This document shows positions 41,587-51,327 of a DNA stretch of 64,000 bases, one piece after another. The DNA is from Piscinibacter sp. Lineage in GTDB: Bacteria > Pseudomonadota > Gammaproteobacteria > Burkholderiales > Burkholderiaceae_C. Made by a program: the position numbers and the translations under genes. The notes under the pieces were generated by a model that had not been told where the DNA came from, did no database searches, and worked only from the letters and a program-made list of their open reading frames with translations. Every line of letters starts with the position of its first letter. Position 1 is the first letter of the stretch. The stretch covers positions 56,988 through 120,987 of the forward strand of contig JAHBZL010000011.1 of assembly GCA_019635485.1 (NCBI GenBank), written 5' to 3'.

Positions 41587-41628
41587 TTTGCAGCCGCGAG
41601 CAGCCGACTTTACGCCCGGAGACAACGC

Positions 41629-42105
41629 TTGAGCCCGATCAATCCCCGCCCCGAGCCCCTCGACGCTGCGCGAGCCGAGGCGCCGCTCGACCTGATCTTC
41701 ATCGAGGGCTTCACCGGCGAGACGGTGATCGGCATCCACACCAGCGAACTCCACCAGGCCCAGCCGATCGTGATCGACCTGCATGCGGGCGTCCCGCGCG
41801 CACGCGCCTGCGACACCGACCGCATCGGCGACACGATCGACTACAGCGTCGTCCGCGAACGCCTGCACCGGCTGCTGCGCGAGCACCGGCTGCAGTTGCT
41901 GGAAGCGTTCGCCGAGGCGGTGGCCGACATCCTGCTCGACGAGTTCGGCGCGCACTGGGTGCGCGTGAAGGTCGTCAAGCCGCGCAAGTTCGAGGATGTG
42001 CAGGCGGTCGGCGTGCAGATCGAACGGTTCGCTCCGGAGCGCCCGCGCACGGCGGCGGCGGTGCTGCACCTGATCGGCAGCGGGATGGTGCCCGGTACGC
42101 GCTGA
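41629..42105 (+). CDS. folB: Dihydroneopterin aldolase-like protein
   Basis: The 158-residue FolB-family protein (LDLIFIEGFTGETVIGIHTSE, DTIDYSVVRERL, VKVVKPRKFEDVQAVGVQIER) cleaves dihydroneopterin to the hydroxymethylpterin used in folate and methanopterin. I start it at TTG 41629, which has CGGAG eight bases upstream and directly precedes the family sequence; a longer ATG start would add 53 unlikely residues. It is divergent from the sigma-54 activator inside the H4MPT region. Confidence 0.85.
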   Translation: MSPINPRPEPLDAARAEAPLDLIFIEGFTGETVIGIHTSELHQAQPIVIDLHAGVPRARACDTDRIGDTIDYSVVRERLHRLLREHRLQLLEAFAEAVADILLDEFGAHWVRVKVVKPRKFEDVQAVGVQIERFAPERPRTAAAVLHLIGSGMVPGTR

Positions 42106-42136
42106 ACGCGCCCACTACGCAGCGCGCGCGCACGAC

Positions 42137-42163
42137 AAAAAACCGACCGGACGAGCCGGTCGG
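42137..42163 (-). terminator. Rho-independent terminator of fae
   Basis: On the minus strand CCGACCGG (42163-42156) and CCGGTCGG (42150-42143) form an eight-pair stem with a five-base loop followed by six T residues. It lies 57 bases after the fae stop. Confidence 0.85.
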
Positions 42164-42219
42164 CGATCCCTCTCAACCCTCTGTCCGAAGCAGCGCAGCC
42201 GCGAGGCTGCGCGTCGAAC

Positions 42220-42729
42220 TCATTTCGCCTGGAAGGGGTGCGCGACGCTGCCCTTCTTGGCCACCACCTCGGCGGCGGTCGGCGATCCGGCGACGGCACG
42301 CTGGATCGACTCACGCACGGCGCGATAGTTGTAGTCCTGGATCTTCTTGTCGTCTTCAGCCAGCCAGTGGATGAAGACGCCGACGCAGATGAACAGGTTG
42401 TCGGCCTCGGCGGCCGGGATCGTGCCGTCCTCGACGCTGTCGGCCACCGCCATGGCGACCGCGCGTTGCGCCGGACCGAACATCTGCACCGCCTGCTTGG
42501 CGCCCTTGATCGTGACCTTGTTGAACATCACCGTGGACGGCTTGGTCAGCAGGTTCGGCGCCACCACCGCCAGCAGCGACGTGAAGCCGTCCTTGTTGTT
42601 GGTCAGCGCGTTGGCGAAAGCCGTTTCGGCCGCCGAGCCGCGTGGCCCGATGATCAGGTCGATGTGGGCAACCTCGTTGCCGTCGCCGACGAGCGACTCG
42701 CCGACCATCATGCGATCAATCTTTGCCAT
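42220..42729 (-). CDS. fae: Formaldehyde-activating enzyme
   Basis: The 169-residue enzyme condenses formaldehyde with H4MPT to methylene-H4MPT, linking XoxF to the cytoplasmic pathway. The conserved segment [17 protein letters not shown] with the catalytic histidine (His22) is intact. [33 protein letters not shown] and AHPF near the end are also typical. CAGGAG precedes the ATG. A GTGTCGACAC palindrome (42764-42773) lies 35 bases upstream. It is the last gene before the terminator. Confidence 0.98.
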   Translation of the reverse strand: MAKIDRMMVGESLVGDGNEVAHIDLIIGPRGSAAETAFANALTNNKDGFTSLLAVVAPNLLTKPSTVMFNKVTIKGAKQAVQMFGPAQRAVAMAVADSVEDGTIPAAEADNLFICVGVFIHWLAEDDKKIQDYNYRAVRESIQRAVAGSPTAAEVVAKKGSVAHPFQAK

Positions 42730-42805
42730 GGCTTTGCAATCTCCTGTGGTGTGGTTCTGGGGGGTGTCGACACACTGGCCATGAACCAGCGCGTCCATCC
42801 CAGTA

Positions 42806-43693
42806 TCACTTTCCATGCCACGCCGCGTCGTGGTCCGCGCGCAACGCCGCGAGCAGCAAGGTGGCGACCGTCAGATCGGCGCTGGTTCCCGGGTTGATGC
42901 GCTGCGCCTTGAGTTCCTCGTCCCAGGCGGCGAATCCGGGGTCGTCCTGCGGCCGCGCCTGACCCTGCCATGCTTGCGCCGCGCGCATGACAGTGTGTGC
43001 CACGGCCTCGCCGTGTTTTCGAACAATGTGTGAATCGGGCCAGCCGGCCAGCCAGTGCAGGTAGACACGCAGGACCGCCTCCGTCAGGGTCGGCGAAACC
43101 GTTGTCGCATCGGCCGCGGCCATGAGTGAAAACCCTTGCGGCAGCAGCGTGGCGGCGGTGTCGAAGAGCTCGGCGAATCCGCCGGCGTACTGCCGCGCGA
43201 TCAGGTCCCGATCGGCGGCCAGGCGCATCGCCGCACGCAGGCCGACGCTGGGGTCGGTGCGCACGTCCTGCGCCGGCGCATCGCCCAATCCGCCTGGACG
43301 GGCCTGCACGATGGCCCGGAAGGTTGCCCGTGCATCGTCGAGATCGAGCCGGTCCAGCGTCTCGTCCAGTGCCGGGCGCAGGCCGCCCGCGCCGGCCGCT
43401 TCGAAGGCCGCCCCGAGCGGCGCGCACAGCAGCACGATGCCGAGGTTGGTGTTGCAGCCTACCCGTGCCCAGCTGGCCGCGACGGCGCCCTCGATGCGCC
43501 GCCCGACCGGCGCACCCGGCTCGAACAGCGGCCCGGCCGCGGCCTCGGCGCTGTCGACGAACTGCGCCGCCTGCATGCCATGCCCCGGCGACGCCACGCT
43601 CACGTTGCCCGGCTTGCGCACCGCGACATCCAGCCGGCAGGCCGCCCGGAAAGCGGTACGGGCGTGCGCGACGCGTGCCTCGACGCCGTTCAT
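42806..43693 (-). CDS. Triphosphoribosyl-dephospho-CoA synthase-family protein (CitG/MdcB-like)
   Basis: The 295-residue all-helical protein has CitG-family motifs ([54 protein letters not shown]). In H4MPT clusters this family occurs without citrate or malonate decarboxylase genes, so its substrate is probably a cofactor intermediate. It overlaps the upstream RimK-like gene by four bases. Confidence 0.87.
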   Translation of the reverse strand: MNGVEARVAHARTAFRAACRLDVAVRKPGNVSVASPGHGMQAAQFVDSAEAAAGPLFEPGAPVGRRIEGAVAASWARVGCNTNLGIVLLCAPLGAAFEAAGAGGLRPALDETLDRLDLDDARATFRAIVQARPGGLGDAPAQDVRTDPSVGLRAAMRLAADRDLIARQYAGGFAELFDTAATLLPQGFSLMAAADATTVSPTLTEAVLRVYLHWLAGWPDSHIVRKHGEAVAHTVMRAAQAWQGQARPQDDPGFAAWDEELKAQRINPGTSADLTVATLLLAALRADHDAAWHGK

Positions 43694-44613
43694 GCGCGCC
43701 GGGCCGTCGCGGCCTGCGCGAGCTTGCGGTCCAGCAGGTCGTCGACCAGCGCCCGCGCGATGCCGAACGGCGTCACGCGCTGCAGCCCCTGCCATGCCGC
43801 CACGCCGTTCACTTCGATGACCAACGGCCCTTCCTCGCTGGGCATCAGGTCGATGCCGGCGTAGTCCATCCCGAGCGCATGCGCGGCGTCCTGCGCCAGC
43901 CGCACCAGCTCCGGCGTCAGTTCGGCGCGCGCCACCTGGGCGCCCTGTGCGACGTTGTGCACCCAGTGCGTGCTGACACGCCGCATCGCCGTCAGCGCGC
44001 GCCCGCCGACCACCAGCACGCGCCAGTCGAAGCCGGGCGCCGCGACCGGCGGCACGAAGCGCTGCAGGTAGGCGACGCCGCCATACGCCGGCTGCAGCGG
44101 CGGCAGTGCGTGGAAGGTGCCGTCGGCCTGCCCGACGCGCTGCAACCCCCGACCCTGCGAGCCGAACAGCGGCTTGAGGACCAGCGCATGACCGGCTGCG
44201 GCCTCGCGCATCACGATCCGCTGGGCCTGCGCGGCCGACTCGACCGCCCAGGTCGGCGGGCAGGGCACGCCGGCGGCGTGCAGCAACAGCGAGGTCATCG
44301 ACTTGTCGACACTGCGCTCGATCGCCCGCGCATCGTTGTAGACCGGCACGCCCAGTTCGCGCAACGCGTGCAGCACGCCGAGCCGGCGCGTCACCTGCTC
44401 GAAGCTGCCGCCTGCGATGCCGCGCACCAGCACTGCATCGGGCAGCTCGCGGCCGAAGCCGGGCAGCGCGAGGCCGTGCCAGGCGGCCGTGGTGTCGATG
44501 CGGCAGTCGGCCAGGTCCAGGCAGCGGCCGACGGCGCCGCGTGCGCGCAGAGCGGCCTGCAGCTGGCGCGTGTGCCAGCCGATCTCGTCGGTCGCGATCG
44601 CGATGCGGGTCAC
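43690..44613 (-). CDS. RimK-like ATP-grasp ligase of the H4MPT cluster
   Basis: The 307-residue ligase starts at GTG 44613 (GTGA overlap with mch). ATP-grasp features are SVDKSMTSLLLHAAGVPCPPT, ALVLKPLFGSQGRGL and VIEVNGVAAWQGLQ. It resembles glutamate ligases that extend tetrahydromethanopterin (MptN-like), so it may add an amino acid to the bacterial cofactor. Substrate unproven. Confidence 0.85.
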   Translation of the reverse strand: MTRIAIATDEIGWHTRQLQAALRARGAVGRCLDLADCRIDTTAAWHGLALPGFGRELPDAVLVRGIAGGSFEQVTRRLGVLHALRELGVPVYNDARAIERSVDKSMTSLLLHAAGVPCPPTWAVESAAQAQRIVMREAAAGHALVLKPLFGSQGRGLQRVGQADGTFHALPPLQPAYGGVAYLQRFVPPVAAPGFDWRVLVVGGRALTAMRRVSTHWVHNVAQGAQVARAELTPELVRLAQDAAHALGMDYAGIDLMPSEEGPLVIEVNGVAAWQGLQRVTPFGIARALVDDLLDRKLAQAATARRA

Positions 44614-45614
44614 GGGCCCTCGAACCAGAGCCGCTGCAGCAACCCCATGTCGAGCGCGCCGGCATGCCAGGTGCGCCCGGTGTCGACGTTGCTGACCCAG
44701 ACCTCCGCCGGCGCGAACAGCGCCGGGTCGATCTTGTAGAAGTCGTACTCGACGTCCTTGAAAATCTCGGCGAACGAGCGCCCGTAGTCGCGCGAGTTGC
44801 GCGACGGCAGGCGTTGCGCGAGGTCACGTGCCGCGTCGTCGCTACCGCGCACGCTCAGGTGCACGCGGCCGCCGTACAGGATCGCGTCGTTCGTGCGCCC
44901 CATCGCCTGCACGCCGTCCGGGCTCGGCGCCGGCAGCGGCGCGCTGGCGACGCCGTCGACGACGTCGCCGAGCGCGAAGCCGAGCTCGTGGGCCTTGTGC
45001 AGCGCCACCTCAAGCACGCGGGCGACGACCTGGGTTGTGCCGGCGGGGCTGGTGGTCGGCGTCAGCACCACGGTCAGCGCATGCGCCGCGAGGCCGCAGT
45101 CGCGCAGCACCTTCTCGAGCACCACGCGCGGCGGTACGCGGTCGACCTCCAGCACGAGTACGCCCTGCTCGGCCTGATCGCGGTAGCCGAGTTCGGCGAA
45201 CAGTGGCTCCTTCGCGGCCAGGGCGCGCGCCGGGCCGGACCCGAGCGCGAAGAACTTCTTGCCGCCCGTCTCCTCCTTGCTGGCCGCGAGGCTCCAGCCC
45301 GCGTACTGGCTCGCCAGGCAGGCCAGCACCGGCTGCGAGCTGTGCACCTCCAGCCAGCTGGGCCAGCCGTCCACCGCCCCGCTGCGCAGGGCGACACGGC
45401 CGAAGCCGCCCAGGCAGATCTCGCCGATGAGCAGCCCGGCCGCCACGCTGCCCGGCACGCCGATGCCGGCATCGACGATGCGCGGCCCGAGCGCGTCGCG
45501 CTGCACCGCCACGCGCAGGGCCGGCGCGTCGTCCACCAGCCGCTCGACCAGCGGCATCGCCTGCCGGTTCACGCTCAGGCCTGCGCCGGCCAGCGGCGCC
45601 AGGGGTTCGCTCAT
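44610..45614 (-). CDS. mch: Methenyl-H4MPT cyclohydrolase
   Basis: The 334-residue enzyme converts methenyl-H4MPT to formyl-H4MPT. Family blocks include LSVNRQAMPLVERL, DAGIGVPGSVAAG, SKEETGGKKFFALGSGPARAL and MGRTNDAILYGG. Length is normal for bacterial Mch. It overlaps both neighbours by four bases in the mtdB-mch operon. Confidence 0.97.
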   Translation of the reverse strand: MSEPLAPLAGAGLSVNRQAMPLVERLVDDAPALRVAVQRDALGPRIVDAGIGVPGSVAAGLLIGEICLGGFGRVALRSGAVDGWPSWLEVHSSQPVLACLASQYAGWSLAASKEETGGKKFFALGSGPARALAAKEPLFAELGYRDQAEQGVLVLEVDRVPPRVVLEKVLRDCGLAAHALTVVLTPTTSPAGTTQVVARVLEVALHKAHELGFALGDVVDGVASAPLPAPSPDGVQAMGRTNDAILYGGRVHLSVRGSDDAARDLAQRLPSRNSRDYGRSFAEIFKDVEYDFYKIDPALFAPAEVWVSNVDTGRTWHAGALDMGLLQRLWFEGP

Positions 45615-46744
45615 GCCATCGTCTCCAGGGTGGCTGTCAGCGCCGTGCGGCGCCGGGCCAATTGTTCTCGAACCGCGGCCGGGCTGGTGCCGGCCGCGCC
45701 GACGCTGCAGACCGGATCGCCCGCAGCACAGTGCTGGTCGCCATCGGGCAGGTCGTGCAGGTCGGGTTCGGCCGCCAGCCGGTCACGCAAGCCCTGCCCG
45801 ACACGCAACGCGACCGGTGCATGGACGACCGCCTGGCCGCGCGGCGCCGCCGGCGGCCGCACCGGCTCGGGCAGGCGACCGTCACGGCAGGCCTGCAGGT
45901 GAGCCGCCATCGGCCCTGGCGCTCCGATCCGGGCATAGAGCGCCAGGCTGGCCGGCGGCCGGGGGTTGACCTCGAGCACCTGGACCTGCCCGCCGTCGAG
46001 CAGGAAGTCCAGGCTGCCGAGGCCACGCAGCCCGAAGCGCGCGGTGAGCGCCGCGACGGCCCGCTCGACGTCCGCACGCACCGCGGGCGCGACCGGCACG
46101 GGACCGATCACGCCCGCGAACAGGAATGGCCGGTCGCCCTGCGGCCGCACCAGCAGTTCGTTGCAGCCGAGCACGACCGCGTGCGTGCCGTTGGCGACGA
46201 AGGTCGCCGACATCGGCAGGCCGGCCACTTCCCGCTGCAGGTAGCTGCCTGCCGGCAGCTCCAGCGTCGCGAAGGGTCCGGCGCGCCGGATGTGCCCGCC
46301 GCCACAGCCGGTCGAATCCTTCAGCAGCCAGCCGGGCCGGTCGGCCGGCCCATCGTGGCAGACCGGCGGGTGGGCGATGCCGGCTGCATCCAGCGCGGCG
46401 AAGAAGGTTCGCGGGTCGCGCACCTGCCGCATCGTCATGGCATCGTTGCCGATCAGCGGCAGGCGGCGCGCTCCCGCTTCCAGCAGGTCCGGCCGGCCCT
46501 CGAAGCCGCCGCCGTAGACCCAGCCCTGCACCTCCCCGTGTTCAGCCAGCCGGTCGAGCGTGGCCAGAAACCGGTCTGCATCGACTTCCAGGGTAACGGC
46601 CGATCCCAGCGGATACCACTCGCGCGCGACGGCCCGCGTATCGCGGTCGCCGAACAGATCCAGCGCGATGACCTCGTGGCCGTCGCGGGCCGCCGCCTCG
46701 GCGAGCACCCGCGCCGACAGCGCCGCGACGGCGAGGCGGCTCAC
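45611..46744 (-). CDS. ATP-grasp protein of the mtdB-mch cluster
   Basis: The 377-residue protein starts at GTG 46744, overlapping the mtdB stop. An N-terminal Rossmann-like domain (ALSARVLAEAAARDGHEVIALD) precedes an ATP-grasp domain (GWLLKDSTGCGGGHIR, LGSLDFLLDGGQVQVLEVNPRPPA). It is conserved between mtdB and mch in methylotrophs and likely acts in H4MPT synthesis, but its reaction is not known to me. Confidence 0.85.
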   Translation of the reverse strand: MSRLAVAALSARVLAEAAARDGHEVIALDLFGDRDTRAVAREWYPLGSAVTLEVDADRFLATLDRLAEHGEVQGWVYGGGFEGRPDLLEAGARRLPLIGNDAMTMRQVRDPRTFFAALDAAGIAHPPVCHDGPADRPGWLLKDSTGCGGGHIRRAGPFATLELPAGSYLQREVAGLPMSATFVANGTHAVVLGCNELLVRPQGDRPFLFAGVIGPVPVAPAVRADVERAVAALTARFGLRGLGSLDFLLDGGQVQVLEVNPRPPASLALYARIGAPGPMAAHLQACRDGRLPEPVRPPAAPRGQAVVHAPVALRVGQGLRDRLAAEPDLHDLPDGDQHCAAGDPVCSVGAAGTSPAAVREQLARRRTALTATLETMA

Positions 46745-47655
46745 TGCCTGGCCGACGATTCGGCGAGGAACGCGCGCGCCGTCGCGAAGGCCTCGGCGAA
46801 GCCGAGCGTCACCGCCTTCTCGGCTTCGCGCATCTGCACCAGCAGGCGGTGCTGCGTCTGGTACTTGACGTTGCCCACCGCGAGCGCTCCGATGCCGACC
46901 GCGGCCGTCCCGGCCAGCGGCTTCGCGTCGTCCATCACGCCGACGCCGGCGATGCCCTCGGGCGGCACCGCATTCACGTCGGCGGCCACCTTCATCGAGG
47001 ATGCCGAGGCAAGGTCCTCGGCCGACACCACCTGCACGCCGGCGGCCGCGCAGGCCAGCACGACATCGGCCGCCGCAAGCGAGGTCCGCACCGCGGCCCG
47101 GTCGCCGCCGGAAACGCCGTGCATCGTCACTGCGAAGCGCGAGCCGGTCTCGCGAGCCGCCTGCTCGGCCACGTCGATGCCGTTGCGGCTCGACAGCGAC
47201 ACCGCCGCCCCTGCCTGCGCGGCGATCACGCCGGCGATGCGTCCGACGGGCCCCGTGCCGCCCAGGATCAGCACGCGCTGCCCGTCCAGGCCGTGCCGGT
47301 GCTGTTTCAGGAGCGCCGCCTCGACGCAAGCCACCATCGCCGCGGCGGTGGTGTAGGCGCCGCTCGGATCGGCCATCAGCGACACGACGAAGGGCTTGAC
47401 CATCGCGCCCTTGGCCCGTTCGAGCATGTCCGCCGCGAGCAGCGCATCGCGGCCGCCGATGAAGATGCCGGTGCGCTGCACGCCCTTCGGCCCGCGCGAG
47501 AAGATGGCGTCCTGCGTCAGCCCGGTGACGCTCTCCGCGCCGACCTCGCAGTACGGCACGACGATCTGGTAGCCGGCGTCGGCGGCCATGTTGATGTCGA
47601 ACGGGCTCATCTGCCGGCCCGGCGTGAACATGTGCAGGATGTAGGGGCGTTCCAT
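46741..47655 (-). CDS. mtdB: NAD(P)-dependent methylene-H4MPT dehydrogenase
   Basis: The 304-residue enzyme oxidises methylene-H4MPT to methenyl-H4MPT. Typical features are ILHMFTPGRQMSPFDINMAADAG with the split FTP and SPFD motifs, KPFVVSLMADPSGAYTTAAA and the dinucleotide-binding GGTGPVGRIAG. This is MtdB-like rather than tetrahydrofolate-preferring FolD. It starts 26 bases after mptG. Confidence 0.96.
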   Translation of the reverse strand: MERPYILHMFTPGRQMSPFDINMAADAGYQIVVPYCEVGAESVTGLTQDAIFSRGPKGVQRTGIFIGGRDALLAADMLERAKGAMVKPFVVSLMADPSGAYTTAAAMVACVEAALLKQHRHGLDGQRVLILGGTGPVGRIAGVIAAQAGAAVSLSSRNGIDVAEQAARETGSRFAVTMHGVSGGDRAAVRTSLAAADVVLACAAAGVQVVSAEDLASASSMKVAADVNAVPPEGIAGVGVMDDAKPLAGTAAVGIGALAVGNVKYQTQHRLLVQMREAEKAVTLGFAEAFATARAFLAESSARQ

Positions 47656-47681
47656 GGGGGAGTCCGAAAACGAGGGAATCG

Positions 47682-48707
47682 TCAGGGTGCGGACAGGCCG
47701 CCGAGCCATGCCCCGCGGTCGAGGCCGCGCACGACCTGCAGCACGAGCGAAGCTTCCACCGCGCCGGCGGCGCGCGCCGATTCGATCAGCGCCTGGGCGC
47801 GGGCCGGGGAGTCGACGATCGCGAAGCCGGTCGGGCCCCACGAGCTCTGCCCGAGCGCCACCGGCGCCTCATGACGGGCGGCCAGCCAGTGCATCAGGCG
47901 CGCGACGGAGGGACTGGTCCAGGGGCTGCCGCCCTGCGCCGGCGCGAAATGGTCGCCGAGGACCTGCTGGACCGCGTTCAGGCCGGCCGCGAAGCCCGCG
48001 AAGTCCGCCTGCGCGGCACCGGGCAGCAGGCGCATCAGCACCTGATGGCAGATCTCGGCCGCGCCCGCGCGCGGCAGCGACGGCAACGCGGCGATGGCCT
48101 CGCGCTCTTCGGCGCCGGAGAGGCCGCGCCGCGTCGGCTCGAGCACGACGATGATGTGCCAGTCCTGCGGCCACACCAGGCGCGCGAGCAAGGGCGCGGG
48201 CATTCCATTCGCTGCCGGGCCGCCGTCGACCAGCAGGCCGCCGAGGTCGAAGCCTGCGATGCCGATGCCCGAGCGCAGCCCGCGGCCGAGCCAGCGGGCC
48301 AGCGTCGGCGTGTCGACCTCCAGCGCGTGACAGGCAGCGAATGCGCGGCCGACCGCGAGCGCGAGCTGCGTGCCCGAACCGAAACCCGCATGGACCGGCA
48401 AGGCGCGGCGCAGGCGCAGTTGCAAGGGTTCGGTGCGGCCGGTCTCGCGCCGCATCCGCTGCAGCCAGTCGACCGCCCGGGCGAGTTCGGCCTCGCCGTC
48501 CTGCGTGTCGGCCTGCCACTGGTCCGTGCGCGCCCGGCGCAGTTCGACCTCGGTCTCGAAGCCGTCGATCACGAGTCCGATGCTGCCGAAGCGCCGCCCC
48601 AGGGTGCCCGCCGGGTCCAGGAAGCCCAGATGCAGGCGACCGGGCGCGCGCACGCTCGCCCCGGCCTGCACGGCCGGTCGCGTGGGGGCGCTCGTCATGG
48701 CATTCAT
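47682..48707 (-). CDS. mptG: Beta-ribofuranosylaminobenzene 5'-phosphate synthase
   Basis: The roughly 341-residue GHMP-kinase-superfamily enzyme joins p-aminobenzoate to phosphoribosyl pyrophosphate with loss of CO2, the first committed step of methanopterin synthesis. Motifs include APGRLHLGFLDPAG and ALPVHAGFGSGTQLALAVGRAF. The ATG at 48707 is likely; another in-frame ATG lies nine bases later and an unlikely one at 48800. It heads the mtdB-mch-fae transcription unit. Confidence 0.93.
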   Translation of the reverse strand: MNAMTSAPTRPAVQAGASVRAPGRLHLGFLDPAGTLGRRFGSIGLVIDGFETEVELRRARTDQWQADTQDGEAELARAVDWLQRMRRETGRTEPLQLRLRRALPVHAGFGSGTQLALAVGRAFAACHALEVDTPTLARWLGRGLRSGIGIAGFDLGGLLVDGGPAANGMPAPLLARLVWPQDWHIIVVLEPTRRGLSGAEEREAIAALPSLPRAGAAEICHQVLMRLLPGAAQADFAGFAAGLNAVQQVLGDHFAPAQGGSPWTSPSVARLMHWLAARHEAPVALGQSSWGPTGFAIVDSPARAQALIESARAAGAVEASLVLQVVRGLDRGAWLGGLSAP

Positions 48708-48851
48708 CGACGTTCTGCGGGCCGGGTCATGCGCGTTGTCATCCGCATTGAATAGCAAGGCCCGTTCCGCGCACGCCAATGCGTGCACGACGCGCCGCAA
48801 GCCCGTACCTGTCCCGGGTTGGGGACATTGTGTCAGCGCAGGCCGCCGACT

Positions 48852-49244
48852 TCAGTCGTACTTGAGGTACTTGAAGCGCGGATCGTCCGGCGTGCCTTCG
48901 AGCACCGCGCCGTCTTCACGGCCGGGCTGCCACATCAGCACCTCTTCGATCTTCGCGGCCAACGCGAAGTCCTTGTCGGTGACGCCCTTGGCGGCGTGGT
49001 TCATCAGCTTCACCGTCACGAACGCGTAGGACACCGTCAGGTCGGGATGGTGCCAGGCCGCCTCGGCGAGGTGGCCGACGGTGTTGACCACCATCAGCGT
49101 GCCTTTCCATCCGCTGGTCTTGAACTTCCGCCGGATCCAGCCGTCCTCGAGGTACCACCGCGGCAGTTCCGCCTTCAGGCGGGCCTCGATCTCTTCGGCC
49201 GTGTAGACCTCGTCGGCCGTCGTCTTGCGTCGCCATTGCGCCAT
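48852..49244 (-). CDS. Pterin-4a-carbinolamine dehydratase-like protein
   Basis: The 130-residue protein has the PCD/DcoH fold with the active-site string AAWHHPDLTV and KLMNHAAKGVTDKD. No phenylalanine hydroxylase gene is beside it. In methylotrophs such proteins occur with H4MPT genes and may act on a pterin intermediate. It starts downstream of a terminator and could be the first gene of the large minus-strand H4MPT operon, 144 bases ahead of mptG. Confidence 0.88.
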   Translation of the reverse strand: MAQWRRKTTADEVYTAEEIEARLKAELPRWYLEDGWIRRKFKTSGWKGTLMVVNTVGHLAEAAWHHPDLTVSYAFVTVKLMNHAAKGVTDKDFALAAKIEEVLMWQPGREDGAVLEGTPDDPRFKYLKYD

Positions 49245-49290
49245 GTCGCGCTCCTTCTGTCCCGGCACGCTACCCCGGAATGACCGCCCA

Positions 49291-49325
49291 AAAGACAAAC
49301 CCCTCCCGACCGTAGGTGGGAGGGG
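49291..49325 (-). terminator. Rho-independent terminator of ubiD
   Basis: On the minus strand CCCCTCCC (49325-49318) pairs with GGGAGGGG (49307-49300) around a ten-base loop, followed by TTTGTCTTT. It lies 161 bases after the ubiD stop and separates ubiD from the pterin dehydratase gene. Confidence 0.75.
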
Positions 49326-49408
49326 CGGGTGGCTGACGCCACCGTTCCGGGGCTCCGGAGGTAGAAGGTCCGGGGCTCCTGGCGCGCAGGGACTGCGCCA
49401 TTCAGGAT

Positions 49409-49422
49409 GCCTGCATGCAGGC
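49409..49422. other. Palindrome in the ubiD 3' region
   Basis: GCCTGCATGCAGGC is a perfect 14-base palindrome in the 242-base gap between ubiD and the pterin dehydratase gene. No gene is seen in the gap. Function unknown. Confidence 0.4.
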
Positions 49423-49485
49423 ACTTGAACCTTAGGTCAGCGCGCGCGCGAGTTCAAGCGCAGGAACCCCGCACGAATCCTCTTG

Positions 49486-51045
49486 TCATGTGGACTGCTT
49501 CATGATCTTCGCGATCACGTCGGCCACACGCCGTTCGACCTGCTCGTCCATGCGGATTGCCCGACCCCACTCGCGGTCGGTCTCTCCGGGCCACTTGTTC
49601 GTCGCGTCCAGCCCCATCTTGCCGCCCAGCCCGCTGACGGGCGACGCGAAGTCGAGGTAGTCGATCGGCGTCTGGCCGACCAGCGTGGTGTCGCGCACCG
49701 GGTCGACCCGCGTGGTGATGGCCCAGATCACCTCCTCCCAGCGGCGGATGTCGACGTCGTCGTCGGTCACGACGATGAACTTGGTGTACATGAACTGGCG
49801 CAGGAAGCTCCACAGGCCGAACATCAGGCGCTTGGCGTGGCCCGGATAGCTCTTGCGGATGCTGATGATCGCCATGCGGTAGCTGCAGCCCTCCGGCGGC
49901 AGGTAGAAGTCGACGATCTCCGGAAACTGCTTCTGCAGGATCGGCACGAACACCTCGTTCAGCGCGACGCCGAGCACGGCCGGTTCGTCCGGCGGCTTGC
50001 CGGTGTAGGTCGAGTGGTAGATCGCGTCGCGGCGGTGCGTCAGGCGGCGCACCTCGAAGACCGGGAACCAGTCCTGTTCGTTGTAGTAGCCCGTGTGGTC
50101 GCCGAACGGCCCCTCGAGCGCGTGCAGATAGCCGCCGATCTCCTTCAGCGGCACGCCGTGCTCGCTGTGGCCGCTCCAGCCGGCCTCTGCCGGCGGAATG
50201 TGCCCCTCCAGCACGAACTCGGCGTGGGCCGGCACCTGCAGCATCCGGCCCGCGTCGCCGACAGCGGCATCGGTGACCTCGGTGCGACTGCCGCGCAACA
50301 GGCCGGCGAACTGGTACTCGGACAGGGTGTCGGGCACCGGCGTCACGGCTCCCAGCATGGTGGCCGGGTCGGCGCCGAGCGCGACGGCGAGAGGGAACGG
50401 CTGCCCCGGCTGTGCGCGGGCGAACTCGCGGAAGTCGAGCGCCCCGCCGCGGTGAGCGAGCCAGCGCATGATCACCTGGCACGCGCCGATCACCTGCTGC
50501 CGGTAGATCCCCAGGTTCTGGCGCGTGCGCGGCGCCGGCCCGCTCTGCGGGCCACGGGTGATCACGAGCCCCCAGGTGATCAGCGGCCCGGCGTCGCCGG
50601 GCCAGCAGGTCTGGACCGGCAGGCGCGTCAGATCGACGTCCGCCCCCTCCAGGATCTCCTCGCGGCAAGGCGCCCGCTTCAGGGTCGAGGGCTTCATGTC
50701 CCACAGCGCCTTGGCCATCTGGAGCAGCTTGCCGGCATCCCGCAGGCCCTTCGGCGGCTCGGGCTCCTTGAGGCTGGCGAGCAACAGTCCGACCTCGCGC
50801 AACTCCCCTGTTTCGGTGGCGCCCATGCCGAGCGCGACCCGACGGGCCGTGCCGAACAGGTTCGCCAGCACCGGGAACGTGTAACCGTCAGGCTTTTCGA
50901 ACAGTAATGCCGGGCCGCCCTGGCGCAGGACAAAGTCACTGACCGCTGTCATCTCGAGCCGCGCCGAGACTGGCTCCGTGACTCGCCGCAGTTCGCCGGC
51001 GTTCTCCAGGCCCGCCAGGAAGTCTCGAAGATCGCGGTACTTCAT
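49486..51045 (-). CDS. ubiD: UbiD-family decarboxylase
   Basis: The 519-residue prenylated-flavin-dependent decarboxylase acts on octaprenyl-hydroxybenzoate in ubiquinone synthesis. Typical blocks are [69 protein letters not shown] and [17 protein letters not shown]-like residues near the C-terminus. Length matches UbiD. It is transcribed alone from a divergent promoter region shared with the lytic transglycosylase. Confidence 0.96.
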   Translation of the reverse strand: MKYRDLRDFLAGLENAGELRRVTEPVSARLEMTAVSDFVLRQGGPALLFEKPDGYTFPVLANLFGTARRVALGMGATETGELREVGLLLASLKEPEPPKGLRDAGKLLQMAKALWDMKPSTLKRAPCREEILEGADVDLTRLPVQTCWPGDAGPLITWGLVITRGPQSGPAPRTRQNLGIYRQQVIGACQVIMRWLAHRGGALDFREFARAQPGQPFPLAVALGADPATMLGAVTPVPDTLSEYQFAGLLRGSRTEVTDAAVGDAGRMLQVPAHAEFVLEGHIPPAEAGWSGHSEHGVPLKEIGGYLHALEGPFGDHTGYYNEQDWFPVFEVRRLTHRRDAIYHSTYTGKPPDEPAVLGVALNEVFVPILQKQFPEIVDFYLPPEGCSYRMAIISIRKSYPGHAKRLMFGLWSFLRQFMYTKFIVVTDDDVDIRRWEEVIWAITTRVDPVRDTTLVGQTPIDYLDFASPVSGLGGKMGLDATNKWPGETDREWGRAIRMDEQVERRVADVIAKIMKQST

Positions 51046-51068
51046 ATCAATTCGTAATTACATTGAAG

Positions 51069-51108
51069 TTTCATAACCTTGACTGGTTATGAAAGGCGTT
51101 TCTAGAAT
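51069..51108 (+). promoter_or_regulatory. Sigma-70-like promoter with overlapping inverted repeat, ubiD/transglycosylase gap
   Basis: TTTCATAACC (51069-51078) and GGTTATGAAA (51085-51094) form a perfect ten-base inverted repeat. The six bases between them, TTGACT, are a near-perfect -35 for a plus-strand promoter whose -10, TAGAAT (51103-51108), lies 18 bases on. A repressor bound to the repeat would block this promoter. The repeat also sits 24 bases upstream of the ubiD start. Confidence 0.6.
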
Positions 51109-51327
51109 CCCGCCGTCTTCGCTCGAACAAGGGATAACCCGCATCCCGAACCGTGGGGATGGCAGGCGGAAGTGAACGCTGCCAGAGTCGGCCAGGAGGG
51201 TCGACACCCGACCAGGCCAGGCGGATCCGCCGCCGGCCAGGAGCCGAAGAATATCGCTGCCGACAGGAGCAGGCCGCCCCCAAGGCCTGACGCACCCGAA
51301 CGCAGCGACGGAGCCACAGGAGTTATT

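Noticed and set aside
49245-49485. tRNA or small RNA gene in the ubiD downstream gap
   Set aside because: No cloverleaf or conserved tRNA arms could be drawn; the gap is explained by a terminator and a short palindrome.
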